Shown: positions 41,331 through 50,621, numbered from the stretch's first letter. The stretch: 61,603 nt of DNA from Albidovulum sp. (GCF_008933605.1 NZ_WBUS01000003.1:1-61603); one strand, 5' to 3'. Program-made: numbers and translations. Notes: a model not told the origin generated them from the sequence alone.

Positions 41331-43574
41331 TCACGTCGCGTTCGCGCCGAGTTTCCAGGGGTCCGCATTGGCAAGCGATGCCGGCCCCGCGATGCTCTTG
41401 TAGGGCATCGTCGCGGGCGCGTCGCCAGAACCGGTCGCGGCGAACCAGGCGCGCAGTGTTTCCGCGGTGCCGACGAATTGCAAGGTCGCGTTGTTGCGCG
41501 CGAGGAAACCGATGGCCCGGTTGCTGGCGAAGAAACCCGTTCCGGCGACGGAGAAGGGCAGCGTCGCGATGAGCACACCGTTAAGTTGCACCCGGCAGAC
41601 CTGTGCGGCGTGATCGGCGGAGCAGACAAGGTCGTACCAGATGCCGCCACCCAGCCCGGCGGAGACGAGCGCATTGTTGAGTACTTTGACCGCCGCGCTG
41701 TCGCGGATGTTCACTCTCAGGCTGCCGTTGTTGAGCACCTCGACATCGAAGCTCCCGCCCGACTGCGCGAACAGGATGTAGCTGCCCGTCGGCGGCAACG
41801 CTGCGAGACGGAAGCGGGCGGAGAATGTGATCTGCGTCGTGCCTGCGGGCACGTTCGCCGGGTCGAGGAAATAGGGGCCGGTCGACGTGGCCGCAAAAGG
41901 CTGCGCGGCGGCGGGCAGCGTGTTGGTGAGCGCGGCGGCGGACGGAAGGGGCGTCACCGGGATGCCATCCACCCCAGCCGCGCCGATAGTGACGATGGGC
42001 AGGTTCTTCCAGATGGCCGCAAGATAATCCTCGGGGAACGCGATCATTCCCGTTGCGCCACCCTCGCCGTACTGGATCGAGTCGGCATAGATGAAGGCGC
42101 CGGCATTGGGGAAGATCCGCACCCGACCGGCGACAATCTGGGTATTGCGTGCCGGCGCGCCGTTGACCTGGAAGCCGATGACCTCCGTCCAGTGCGGCTG
42201 ACCGGAGCCGAGCGCCGGTTCCCCGCGCGCGCGCCGCGTGGTCGTGACCGGCCCGGCGGACGACCACACCTCCACCCAGGCGCCCGTCGGCTCCCAGAGC
42301 GACTGGTCGAAGGCCGGTACGGCCCAGGTCGAAAGCCCGGCCGAGCGCAGGATCGCGTGCGCCGTCAACCGGGCCCATGCTTGAATCCCGTCGGGCGTGT
42401 TTCCGGCCGGGTGCGAGAAGTCGGTCCACCCGCCGGCGCCGTCGTCAAAGCCGTTGACGTAGGTGACGGGCTCCACCGCAGCAGGCAGGAACATGGTCGC
42501 CGCCGGCAGCGCCAGCATCGCCCGCCAGCTCTGCCGCGCGGCCTGCTTGTTGGCGAGGTTGCTCTGCACCGCGCCGCCCAGCAGATGCGTGGCATCCTGC
42601 ATCTCGGCATCGATGTCGAAGCGATGCGGGCCATAGGGCACCCAGCGCGTCCGCGTGTAGTCGTAGAGCTCTCCGAACCAGTGATCGGCATGATAGCTCA
42701 GTCCCGCACCGTAGCTGATCGTCGCCGGGAACGTGACCGTTGCGCCCGCGATGGTCTTGCCCGAGAAGAGCGGGAACATCGCCTCGCCATAGGCCGAGCC
42801 GAGGCTCCCGGGGGCGGCGAACCAGGACATGGCGGCAAGGCCGACGTGCTGGCCATCGGCGGTGGCGAAGTCATGCAGCGCCTTGTCGGCGGCCCAGGAC
42901 CGGCCTGGATTGGTGTCGTCCACCAGTTCGCGGGGATCGGTGCCGGGTACCGTATGGAAGATCACGGCGAATTTCTCGCCCGGCCGCTCCGCGATCAGTG
43001 TCGCCGCGAGCGCCGCCGCGCCGGCAGCCAGCGGCGCGGCATTCGTCACGAAGTGCCGCAGCGGCGTCGCGGCCGCGCCATGGAGGATCTGGACTGCCTC
43101 GGGGTCGTCGACCGCGGGCGGCGTGGTGGTGTTGTGGAAGGCGGAGATGATGCGGTCCGGCTCCGACTGGCCCCAGATGGCGATCACGTGCCCCACCCCG
43201 AAACGATGCGCACCCTGCGCCGCCACGGAGGGTTGCGCCTTGAGCCGGGCTTCGGGCCGAAACCACGAGGCACTGCGGGGCACCGTGATCGTGCCCGACC
43301 AGACGCCGCTCGGGTCGGCCGTGGCGAGATCCGCCCAGGCCGTGGTGGTCGCGCCGCCGTCGTCGAGCGACACCGCCCGCGCCTGCACCACCTCGCCCGC
43401 CGTGGAGGTGCCCGATAGCGGGATGTCGGCCTCGGCAAGCCCGACGCCCGCCCCGCTGTCGAAGACCACCCGGTCGGCGCTGAAGCCCGTGAGCGTGACC
43501 GAGCCGAGGTTCGGCGCCGGGGGCGAATCGCCAACTCGTCTCTGGTCGATAGTGAGGGCGGAAAGCGTGATCAT
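41331..43574 (-). CDS. Candidate GTA head-spike fibre protein (Rcc01080/GhsB-like) with SGNH-like and LamG-like regions
   Basis: A 747-residue protein without a signal peptide, consistent with a particle component. Positions about 130-330 show an esterase-like pattern with GQSEPDR after a beta-strand (HVIAIWGQSE), reminiscent of the GQSN/S nucleophile block of SASA/SGNH esterases, and later Asp/His (WVPYGPHRFDIDAEMQDATHLLG). The C-terminal part (about 560-747) resembles a LamG/concanavalin-like lectin: FDVEVLNNGSLRVNI, GGIWYDLVCSADHAAQVCRVQLNG. Its convergent partner 73 bases away is the spike-base gene, and R. capsulatus pairs the base with a fibre gene of similar size. I infer a fibre that binds, and may de-acylate, surface polysaccharide. 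A generic phage-tail-fibre-like protein is the alternative. Confidence 0.6.
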   Translation of the reverse strand: MITLSALTIDQRRVGDSPPAPNLGSVTLTGFSADRVVFDSGAGVGLAEADIPLSGTSTAGEVVQARAVSLDDGGATTTAWADLATADPSGVWSGTITVPRSASWFRPEARLKAQPSVAAQGAHRFGVGHVIAIWGQSEPDRIISAFHNTTTPPAVDDPEAVQILHGAAATPLRHFVTNAAPLAAGAAALAATLIAERPGEKFAVIFHTVPGTDPRELVDDTNPGRSWAADKALHDFATADGQHVGLAAMSWFAAPGSLGSAYGEAMFPLFSGKTIAGATVTFPATISYGAGLSYHADHWFGELYDYTRTRWVPYGPHRFDIDAEMQDATHLLGGAVQSNLANKQAARQSWRAMLALPAATMFLPAAVEPVTYVNGFDDGAGGWTDFSHPAGNTPDGIQAWARLTAHAILRSAGLSTWAVPAFDQSLWEPTGAWVEVWSSAGPVTTTRRARGEPALGSGQPHWTEVIGFQVNGAPARNTQIVAGRVRIFPNAGAFIYADSIQYGEGGATGMIAFPEDYLAAIWKNLPIVTIGAAGVDGIPVTPLPSAAALTNTLPAAAQPFAATSTGPYFLDPANVPAGTTQITFSARFRLAALPPTGSYILFAQSGGSFDVEVLNNGSLRVNIRDSAAVKVLNNALVSAGLGGGIWYDLVCSADHAAQVCRVQLNGVLIATLPFSVAGTGFFASNRAIGFLARNNATLQFVGTAETLRAWFAATGSGDAPATMPYKSIAGPASLANADPWKLGANAT

Positions 43575-43800
43575 GGTCTTGTTCCCGTCTTGCGGGACGG
43601 CGCCACCCCCACGCCGGTCGGCATCGGTCCGGGCCGCGCTCGTCCGGTGGCGTCTGAGCCGCCACGGGACTGGTGGCCCGTGCCAGAGCGGCGCGGGGGC
43701 CCGTCCACGTCCGTGCCGGCAGGTTGCCCCGAGGGGATATCATTCTCCGCCGGGGCGTTGCCGTGCAGCGGGTCGCATCGCGCGGGCACGAAGGCGGAAA

Positions 43801-44502
43801 TTAAGGTGGGCAGTCCCGCCCGAAGATCCGCGCGACGGTGTCGGCCAGCGGTCGCGAGTAGAGCCGGGCCTCGAGCGCCGGATCCGGGTGGAGCCCGTCC
43901 GCGAGACCGTCGCGCCCCGGATCGCCGTTACGCCAACGCGCGGTGCCATCGAAGAGGCTCACGCCCTCCTCGGCGGCGAGCTGCACGTATAGATCGCCAT
44001 AGGCCATGAGCTTCGGCCGCTTCAGCCGTTGAAGTCCGGTGACCGGGTTCGTCGTCAGAAGCACGACGGCGATCCCCGCGTGGCGCGCCCTGAGCGCGTG
44101 GATGATCTCCCGATGGTTCTGCAGGCTCGCCGCCTGCGCGACCCCGTCGATCATGTCCGCGTCGTTGATGGCGAATTCTATGAGCGCGAGATGGATGGGC
44201 CCTGCTCCCTCGGATCCGAGCATCGCCAGCCCTTCGGCGGAATTCGCGCCCGGCCGTGCCCGAACGATCACGCTGGCCGCGCCGAAGCCGCATCCGGCAA
44301 GCCTGGCCTCGAGCTCCGCCGGCCAGAGCGCACGCGCCGTCAGGCTGGTGCCGAAGGCGACACCGGCAATATGCTCGGGCGCGGGACCTGTCGCCCGCAC
44401 GATCCGGTCGCGCGGCGCCTCGGGCCCCGGCGCCTGCCGAAACACTACCGCCGCCGCAAGGAGCGTGAGGAGGAGACCGGTCAGGACGGCCGCACGGGCC
44501 AT
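43801..44502 (-). CDS. SGNH/GDSL hydrolase, exported
   Basis: A 233-residue protein with an N-terminal signal peptide or anchor (MARAAVLTGLLLTLLAAAVVF). Block I is FGTSLTA with nucleophile Ser53 in place of the usual GDSL; EFAINDAD contains the block III-like Asn; ADGLHPDP contains the catalytic Asp and His. SGNH enzymes of this size remove or add acyl groups on sugars and lipids. It is 4 bases downstream of the acyltransferase gene (44507) on the same strand, which suggests an acetylation/deacetylation pair. Its stop is 226 bases from the start of the fibre-like gene, and the gap holds no other gene that I can support. Confidence 0.85.
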   Translation of the reverse strand: MARAAVLTGLLLTLLAAAVVFRQAPGPEAPRDRIVRATGPAPEHIAGVAFGTSLTARALWPAELEARLAGCGFGAASVIVRARPGANSAEGLAMLGSEGAGPIHLALIEFAINDADMIDGVAQAASLQNHREIIHALRARHAGIAVVLLTTNPVTGLQRLKRPKLMAYGDLYVQLAAEEGVSLFDGTARWRNGDPGRDGLADGLHPDPALEARLYSRPLADTVARIFGRDCPP

Positions 44503-44506
44503 CGGC

Positions 44507-45016
44507 TCACGTCAGCCCCTGTTCGGCCAGCGCGCTCTCGGTGGCGTCCGCGGTCAGGAATCGCCCGTAGGGGCCGACCTCGATCCCCGACCGGATCACC
44601 TTTGCCGGGTTGCCCGCGACGATCGACCGGGGCGGCACGGACTTCGTCACCACCGACCCCGCGCCCACCACGCAGTTGTCGCCGATCTCCACACCTGGAA
44701 GGATGAGGCTGCATCCGCCGATGAAGCAGTTGGCCCCGATTCGCGTGTGAAGGTAGAGCCCGCGCGTACGGTCGTGGGTCAGGATGCGGGTGTCGAAGGC
44801 GATGTAGCTCATCGGTCCGATGTGGATGCCGATCGGGAAGGTCCGGTCGAATTTCGCCGACAGCGAGAACTGCGCGGTGGGATGGATGTCCATGCCCCAG
44901 GCGCGGCGATACCAGAGCCGCTTCGCGTCGACGATGAGGTTGCGCAGGCCGGAAAGCCTGTTCAGCCCGCGCCGCCGCGCCTTCTTCATCGGCTGTCCGC
45001 CCCCCGAATTGTCCAT
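44507..45016 (-). CDS. Hexapeptide-repeat acyltransferase (LbH family)
   Basis: A 169-residue left-handed beta-helix acyltransferase. Hexapeptide repeats are visible from about residue 60 (IHIGPMSYIAFDTRILTHDRT, with the likely catalytic His) to GVEIGDNCVVGAGSVVTKSVPPRSIVAGNPAKVIR, the typical end of the sugar O-acetyltransferase group. ATG 45016 has GGAAGGATG upstream. The next gene on the strand, the SGNH hydrolase, starts 4 bases beyond the stop, so the two are a translationally coupled pair. It is divergent from a GT4 glycosyltransferase at 45272. The acceptor is probably the EPS or another surface glycan. Confidence 0.86.
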   Translation of the reverse strand: MDNSGGGQPMKKARRRGLNRLSGLRNLIVDAKRLWYRRAWGMDIHPTAQFSLSAKFDRTFPIGIHIGPMSYIAFDTRILTHDRTRGLYLHTRIGANCFIGGCSLILPGVEIGDNCVVGAGSVVTKSVPPRSIVAGNPAKVIRSGIEVGPYGRFLTADATESALAEQGLT

Positions 45017-45271
45017 CCTGTCATCCTTCCCGCCTTGCTCCTCGGCGCGAGCATATCGGGGCCGTCCCCGCTCCAGAAGAGGGCGCGGCGGTCGCCGCAT
45101 GCGTGAAGCGCGATGGCCGGCCATCCTGTCGCCATTTCGGCAACATTCGGCGCCTGCGGATCGCATCAACGCTTGTGCAGGCGGTGCATGGCCTCGGACC
45201 GGCAAACGCACTTTGCAAGCGTCTCCTTCAGGCGTAAGGCTCTAGCGTGTTCTCCCGAAGGTTGCCTGCCC

Positions 45272-46468
45272 GTGTCCGTCACTGCCCCGCGCCAGTTCGT
45301 CCTGCCGGAAAAGCCGAAGGCGCCTCCCTCGGTCCGGGTTGTCCCCGCGAGGCCGATTCGCGCGCTCATGAGCAACCCTTGCGAGACAGTGGGCGTGGGC
45401 CGCACCTGCCGGTCGATCCTCGCCGCCTCGATCGCCGCCGGCTACCGCGCCGATCTCGTCACCGCCCGCTTCGACGGCGAGGTCCCGCCGGGTCTTGTCG
45501 TGCGCGACGGTCGGCCGCGCTTCGTCCGGCACCTGCCCTTCGGCCGTCGGATCGCGGACGGGCTGTTGCACCGCCGCTATCTCGAAACCGTCGGCGAAGG
45601 CGACATCGCCTATCTCTGGCCTTCGGTGCCGGTCTCCGTCTACGAACGGCTCGCTCGGCGCGGTGTGACCATCGTCACCGAATCCGTCAACACCCGGATG
45701 GCGGTGGCCAAGCCGCTTCTGGATGCCGCCTACGACGCCCTCGGCCTGCCGCCCGCCCATGGCATCACCGACCTCAGGATCGCGATCCAGAACCTCCGCC
45801 AGATCCTCTGCAGCGCGATCTTCGCCCCCAGCCCGGCGGCCGAGCACGCCTTCGCGGGCACACCCGTCGCCAGCCGCGTCATCCCGACAAGCTACGGCAC
45901 CTGGGTGCCGGCCACCCTGCCGGACCGTCCCGTGCGCGTCCCGGGCGCCCCCGTGACCTTCGTCTTCGTGGGCTCGGTCTGTGTCCGCAAGGGTGCACAT
46001 CTCCTGCTCGAAGCCTGGCGCCGTCCGCCCCCGGGAGCACGTCTGAGGCTTCTTGGCGCGGTGGAGCCTGCGATCCGCAGCTGCTTCGCCGACGTGCTCG
46101 ATGGCGAGACCGTTTCGGCCGTGGGCTTCAGCAATGACGTCGCCCAAGAACTTCTGCGGGCCGACGTGGCGGTCCTGCCCTCGCTGGAGGAAGGCGACCC
46201 GATCTCGACCTACGAGGCAGCGGCCCATGGCCTGCCCGTCCTCGCCTCTGCGGCCGGGGCGGGACGGATCGGGGCCGAGACTGGCGCCCTCGAGATCGTC
46301 GATCCGTCCGACATCGCGGCCTTCCGCGATCGACTTGCGGCCTATGCCGCCGACGAAGACCTGCGGCGCGCGCGCGGCGCCGTCGCCCGCGTTGCGGCGC
46401 TCGGCTACGACTGGTCGCGCGTCGGCCCGGACCGGTTCGACAAGCTCTTCGCCTTCCTCGGCCGGTGA
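45272..46468 (+). CDS. Glycosyltransferase family 4
   Basis: A 398-residue GT-B enzyme. The donor half has [69 protein letters not shown], which includes the E-x7-E block ([10 protein letters not shown]). The N-terminal half is divergent. GTG 45272, with GAAGG upstream, is the preferred start; an in-frame extension to 45113 has no ribosome site. It is at the right end of the EPS region, divergent from the acyltransferase. Its final 64 bases overlap the convergent trhO gene, an unusual arrangement. Confidence 0.87.
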   Translation: MSVTAPRQFVLPEKPKAPPSVRVVPARPIRALMSNPCETVGVGRTCRSILAASIAAGYRADLVTARFDGEVPPGLVVRDGRPRFVRHLPFGRRIADGLLHRRYLETVGEGDIAYLWPSVPVSVYERLARRGVTIVTESVNTRMAVAKPLLDAAYDALGLPPAHGITDLRIAIQNLRQILCSAIFAPSPAAEHAFAGTPVASRVIPTSYGTWVPATLPDRPVRVPGAPVTFVFVGSVCVRKGAHLLLEAWRRPPPGARLRLLGAVEPAIRSCFADVLDGETVSAVGFSNDVAQELLRADVAVLPSLEEGDPISTYEAAAHGLPVLASAAGAGRIGAETGALEIVDPSDIAAFRDRLAAYAADEDLRRARGAVARVAALGYDWSRVGPDRFDKLFAFLGR

Positions 46469-47388
46469 CCGGCCTCCGGCCCGAAATGCGGGGTACCCCG
46501 CGTCTCGGACAGCGCCACCTGGCGCTGGCGCTCGCGGAAGCGCGCGCGGTCCGCGTTCGTGAACTCGTGGCGACACGAGGGGCAGGAGACACCCTCCTCG
46601 AAATCCCGATGCGCGCGGTCCGCCGCCGCGAAGGGCCGTCGGCAGGCGCGGCACAACCCGTGGCCGGTGGCCGTCAGACCGTGGCCCACGCTCACCCGCT
46701 CGTCGAAGACGAAGCAGCCGCCCTGCCAGAGGCTCTCCGCTTCCGGAATTTCCTCCAGATACTTCAGGATTCCGCCCTTGAGGTGGAAGACCTCCGCGAC
46801 GCCCTCCCGCAAGAGGAAGCTCGTGGATTTCTCGCAGCGGATGCCGCCGGTGCAGAACATGGCCACGCGCCGGTTGCCGAACCGGGTGGCGTTCGCGCGC
46901 CACCACGACGGGAAGTCGCGGAAGCTCGCGGTGCCAGGATCGACTGCGCCGCGAAAACTGCCGATCGCCACCTCGTAGGCATTGCGCGTGTCGATGACGG
47001 CGACATCCTCGGCCGTGATCAGCGCGTTCCAGTGAGCCGGCTCGACGAGGCGTCCGACGGCGCGGGTGGGATCCACGCCCGCGACACCCATCGTCACGAT
47101 CTCGCGCTTCAGCCGCACCTTCATCCGGCCGAAGGGCATGGCCCGGGTTGTGCTTTCCTTCGCCTCGATTCCGGCGCAGCCCGGCAGCGCGCGGACATGG
47201 GCCAAAACCGCATCGATCCCCTCACGCGGGCCCGCGATGGTGCCGTTGATCCCTTCCCGGGCGAGGAGGAGCGAGCCGCGCACCCCGGCCGCCTCGCAGG
47301 CGGCGAGCAGGGGCGCCCGCAGAGCGGCCGGGTCGGGAAAGGGCGTGAAGCGGTAAAGTGCAGCGACAATTAGCATGCGCCCGCTCAT
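46405..47388 (-). CDS. trhO: tRNA uridine(34) hydroxylase / rhodanese-domain protein
   Basis: A 327-residue protein that makes 5-hydroxyuridine at the wobble position of certain tRNAs in E. coli (TrhO/YceA). The N-terminal ferredoxin-like domain has [11 protein letters not shown]. The rhodanese domain (about 120-220) has [13 protein letters not shown] and the active-site loop [11 protein letters not shown] with Cys179 and Cys185. The C-terminus has CxxC zinc-like pairs ([16 protein letters not shown]). MSGRM at 47388 is taken as the start; the Met four residues later at 47376 is an alternative. The 3' end runs 64 bases into the convergent GT4 gene, so the last about 20 residues could be shared reading sequence. 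Confidence 0.92.
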   Translation of the reverse strand: MSGRMLIVAALYRFTPFPDPAALRAPLLAACEAAGVRGSLLLAREGINGTIAGPREGIDAVLAHVRALPGCAGIEAKESTTRAMPFGRMKVRLKREIVTMGVAGVDPTRAVGRLVEPAHWNALITAEDVAVIDTRNAYEVAIGSFRGAVDPGTASFRDFPSWWRANATRFGNRRVAMFCTGGIRCEKSTSFLLREGVAEVFHLKGGILKYLEEIPEAESLWQGGCFVFDERVSVGHGLTATGHGLCRACRRPFAAADRAHRDFEEGVSCPSCRHEFTNADRARFRERQRQVALSETRGTPHFGPEAGHRPRKAKSLSNRSGPTRDQS

Positions 47389-47476
47389 AGTCGCGCCACC
47401 GGGTCCGGGGCAACCCCGCCATTGACCTGAGGCCGGACGCATCCTAGCAACGGAAAACCCTTGCGAGAGGTGAAAG

Positions 47477-48085
47477 ATGCGCGACGCGACCCATGCCCTC
47501 ATCGTCATCGACGTGCAGAACGACTTCTGCCCGGGCGGTGCGCTCGCGGTCGCGGGCGGCGACGAGATCATCCCCCGCGTCAACGCCCTGATGGCCGAGT
47601 TTGCGGTGAAGGTCCTGACCCAGGACTGGCACCCGGCGGATCACGCCTCCTTCGCCGCGAACCACCCCGGCGCCCAGCCCTTCACGCTGGCCGAGATGCC
47701 GTATGGGCCGCAGGTTCTCTGGCCAGCTCACTGCGTCCAGGGCACGACGGGCGCGGCCTTCCACCCCGCGCTTGCCACCGACCCGGCCGACCTCGTGATC
47801 CGCAAGGGCTTCCGTGCCGCCATAGACAGCTACTCCGCCTTCTTCGAGAACGACCACCGGACGCCGACCGGCCTCGAAGGATACCTGCGCACGCGCGGCG
47901 CGACCCGACTCACCCTCGTCGGCCTCGCAACCGATTTCTGCGTCGCCTATTCCGCCGTCGACGCCGCACGGCTCGGCTTCGAGGTGACGGTGCTTGAAGG
48001 CGCCTGCCGCGCCATCGACCTTGACGGCTCGCTCGCGAAGGCGCGCGCCGACATGCGTGCCGCCGGCGTGCGGCTGGAGGCGTGA
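47477..48085 (+). CDS. pncA: Nicotinamidase
   Basis: A 202-residue cysteine hydrolase converting nicotinamide to nicotinate in NAD salvage. The catalytic triad is Asp12 (VIDVQNDF), Lys110 (IRKGF) and Cys155 (ATDFCV). The metal ligands are Asp50, His52 and His56 (DWHPADH). The length matches the family. ATG 47477 has GAGAGG upstream. The stop at 48085 touches the start of pncB, so the two salvage enzymes are a tight operon. Confidence 0.96.
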   Translation: MRDATHALIVIDVQNDFCPGGALAVAGGDEIIPRVNALMAEFAVKVLTQDWHPADHASFAANHPGAQPFTLAEMPYGPQVLWPAHCVQGTTGAAFHPALATDPADLVIRKGFRAAIDSYSAFFENDHRTPTGLEGYLRTRGATRLTLVGLATDFCVAYSAVDAARLGFEVTVLEGACRAIDLDGSLAKARADMRAAGVRLEA

Positions 48086-49378
48086 ATGGTCGATATCGCC
48101 ACCCGTGTCTATAACCACAACTGGAAGATCGACCCGATCGTCCGGTCGCTGATCGACACCGATTTCTACAAGCTCCTGATGTGCCAGTCGGTACTGCGGA
48201 ACCGGCCCGACACGACCGTCACCTTCAGCCTGATCAACCGCACGACGCGGATCCCGCTCGCCCGGGTCATCGACGAGGGGGAGCTCAGGGAACAGCTCGA
48301 CCACGTCCGCTCGCTCAAGCTGACCCGGGGCGAGTCGACCTGGCTTCGCGGCAACACCTTCTACGGCAAGCGGCAGATGTTCTCGTCCAGCTTCATGGAA
48401 TGGTTCGAGGCGCTGCGCCTGCCACCCTATCACCTCGAACGCCGCGGCGATCAGTTCGAGCTCACCTTCGAGGGCAAGTGGCCGGAGGTGATGCTCTGGG
48501 AAATCCCCGCACTCGCCGTGCTGATGGAACTGCGGTCCCGCGCCGTCCTTGCCACCATGGGCAAGTTCGAGCTTCAGGTGCTCTACGCCCGCGCGATGAC
48601 GCGGCTCTGGGAGAAGATCGAGCGCCTGCGCCGGATCGAGGGGCTGAAGATCGCCGATTTCGGCACGCGGCGGCGGCATTCCTTCCTCTGGCAGGACTGG
48701 GCCGTGCAGGCGATGATCGAGGGTCTTGGCGATGCCTTCATCGGCACATCGAACTGCCGGATCGCCATGCGTCGCGACATCGAGGCCATCGGCACGAACG
48801 CGCATGAACTGCCGATGGTCCTCGCCGCCCTCGCCGACACCGATGAAGAACTGCGCGAGGCGCCCTACAAGGTCCTCGCGGACTGGCACGAAGAGCATTC
48901 CGGTAACCTCCGCATCATCCTGCCCGACACCTACGGCACCGAGGGCTTCCTCAGGAACGCACCCGACTGGCTCGCCGGCTGGACGGGGGTGCGGATCGAC
49001 TCCGGCGATCCCTTCGTCGGCGCCGAGACCGCGATCGATTGGTGGAAGGACCGTGGCGAGGATCCGACGAAGAAGCTCGTGATCTTTTCCGACGGGCTAG
49101 ACGTGGAACTGATCGAGGCGCTGCACGCGCGCTTTGCCGGGCGGGTGAAGGTCTCCTTCGGCTGGGGCACGCTGCTTACCAACGATTTCCGCGGCTTCGC
49201 GCCGAACGACGGGCTCGCGCCCTTCAGCCTCGTCTGCAAGGCCGTGAGCGCGAACGGCCGGCCGACCGTGAAGCTCTCGGACAATCCCAACAAGGCGACC
49301 GGTCCTGCCGATGAGATCGCGCGCTACAAGCGGGTCTTCGGCGTCGGCGAACAGAAAAGCATCGAGGTGGTCGTCTGA
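48086..49378 (+). CDS. pncB: Nicotinate phosphoribosyltransferase
   Basis: A 430-residue enzyme converting nicotinate and PRPP to nicotinate mononucleotide, the step after PncA. Supporting blocks are [10 protein letters not shown] near the N-terminus, FGTRRRHS with the catalytic His region, [17 protein letters not shown] (phosphate-binding) and [17 protein letters not shown], and near the end [12 protein letters not shown]. The length equals that of bacterial PncB (about 400-430). The ATG follows the pncA stop directly. The next gene begins 31 bases downstream with its own good ribosome site. Confidence 0.96.
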   Translation: MVDIATRVYNHNWKIDPIVRSLIDTDFYKLLMCQSVLRNRPDTTVTFSLINRTTRIPLARVIDEGELREQLDHVRSLKLTRGESTWLRGNTFYGKRQMFSSSFMEWFEALRLPPYHLERRGDQFELTFEGKWPEVMLWEIPALAVLMELRSRAVLATMGKFELQVLYARAMTRLWEKIERLRRIEGLKIADFGTRRRHSFLWQDWAVQAMIEGLGDAFIGTSNCRIAMRRDIEAIGTNAHELPMVLAALADTDEELREAPYKVLADWHEEHSGNLRIILPDTYGTEGFLRNAPDWLAGWTGVRIDSGDPFVGAETAIDWWKDRGEDPTKKLVIFSDGLDVELIEALHARFAGRVKVSFGWGTLLTNDFRGFAPNDGLAPFSLVCKAVSANGRPTVKLSDNPNKATGPADEIARYKRVFGVGEQKSIEVVV

Positions 49379-49409
49379 TCCCTGTCGGGACGCCACAGGG
49401 AGGTCACGC

Positions 49410-50531
49410 ATGACGGATCCGCATCGCTCTACACCGTCCGGAAAGCCCCGCGCCCGCGGCCTCGGCCTTGTGGTCGAGGGCATGCCGGGCCCATGGAACG
49501 CCATCACCGACGTCCCGGGCGTCGCGGTCGGCTACACGACATTGATCGCGGGGCAGGGGCCGCTTGTCGTCGGGCAGGGACCGGTCCGCACCGGCGTCAC
49601 CGCGATCCTGCCCCGCCCGGTGGAGGATGTGCAGGCGCCGGTCTTCGCCGGCTTCCACAGCTTCAACGGCAATGGAGAGCTGACGGGCGTCCACTACATC
49701 GCCGAGGCCGGCAAGTTCGCGCTGCCGGTCACAATCACCAACACTCATTCCTGCGGGCTGACGCGCGACGCCACGATCCGCTGGGCCGTCCGCCGCTTCG
49801 CCGGCCGCTTCGACGAGGATTTCGCGCTGCCGGTCGCGGCCGAGACATATGACGGATTCCTGAACGACATCAACGGCTTCCATGTCCGGGAGGATCACGT
49901 TTTCGCCGCCATCGACGGCGCCGTCGCGGGGCCCGTCGAGGAAGGCAGCGTCGGCGGCGGGACGGGCATGAAGTGCTTCGGCTTCAAGGCCGGCTCCGGC
50001 ACCGCCTCGCGGCGCGTGACCCACGGCGGGACCGGCTACACGCTCGGGGCCTTCGTGCAGGCGAACTTCGGCGCGCGGGGCGATCTCACCGTGCTCGGCC
50101 GGCGGATCGGCAGTGCCTTCGACGCCGTGCCGATGCGCCGCGCGACGCCTGACCGGGACCTCTCCTCGATCATAGCGGTGATCGCCACCGACGCGCCCTT
50201 CCTGCCGCACCAGCTCCGCCGGATCGCCCAGCGGGCGACGGTGGGCGTTGCGCGGATGGGGGGCTTTGGCCGGCACGGCTCGGGCGACATCTTTCTCGCC
50301 TTTTCCACCGCGAACCGGGCGATCATGGGCGGCGCGGGCGAGGCGCTCCTGACGGCGGCATGGGTGCCGGACGAACAGATCGACGCCTTTTTCGAGGCGG
50401 CCGCGCAGGCGGTGGAGGAGGCGATCCTGAACGCCATGGTCGCGAACGCGGACATGGAGGGACGCGACGGCAACTTCGTTCCCGCCATCCCGCATGACCG
50501 TTTGCGCGAGGCGCTGGGCCTCTCCGCCTAG
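49410..50531 (+). CDS. P1 family (S58, DmpA-like) N-terminal nucleophile aminopeptidase
   Basis: A 373-residue self-processing hydrolase. The blocks NAITDVPGVAVGYTT, NGNGELTGVHYIAE and SVGGGTGMKCFGFKAGSGTASR are family signatures. The presumed nucleophile and cleavage point is Ser253, in LSSIIAVIATDAPF. In DmpA the bond cleaved is Gly-Ser and the nucleophile is Ser250, close to this position. Here the residue before the nucleophile is Ser rather than Gly, which is unusual. These enzymes release N-terminal D- or beta-amino acids from peptides. The ATG has GGGAGG 6 bases upstream; it probably shares the pncAB transcript. Confidence 0.92.
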   Translation: MTDPHRSTPSGKPRARGLGLVVEGMPGPWNAITDVPGVAVGYTTLIAGQGPLVVGQGPVRTGVTAILPRPVEDVQAPVFAGFHSFNGNGELTGVHYIAEAGKFALPVTITNTHSCGLTRDATIRWAVRRFAGRFDEDFALPVAAETYDGFLNDINGFHVREDHVFAAIDGAVAGPVEEGSVGGGTGMKCFGFKAGSGTASRRVTHGGTGYTLGAFVQANFGARGDLTVLGRRIGSAFDAVPMRRATPDRDLSSIIAVIATDAPFLPHQLRRIAQRATVGVARMGGFGRHGSGDIFLAFSTANRAIMGGAGEALLTAAWVPDEQIDAFFEAAAQAVEEAILNAMVANADMEGRDGNFVPAIPHDRLREALGLSA

Positions 50532-50574
50532 GGCCTCGCCGGGGCGGTCCTGCTGCGGCAAGGGGCGCGGCATG

Positions 50575-50621
50575 GCACCCCTACCTCCCCTCCCCCTTGT
50601 GGGGAAGGGAGGGGGAGGGTG
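50575..50621. repeat. C-rich/G-rich imperfect palindrome (intergenic repeat type)
   Basis: A CCTCCCCTCCCCCTTGTGGGGAAGGGAGGGGGAGGG element, with long pyrimidine and purine arms around TTGTGGGG, lies between the convergent P1 peptidase and M20 genes. Similar C-rich/G-rich palindromes are repeated in many alphaproteobacterial genomes. One copy is seen here, so repeat status cannot be shown from this window. It could terminate both converging transcripts. Confidence 0.6.
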
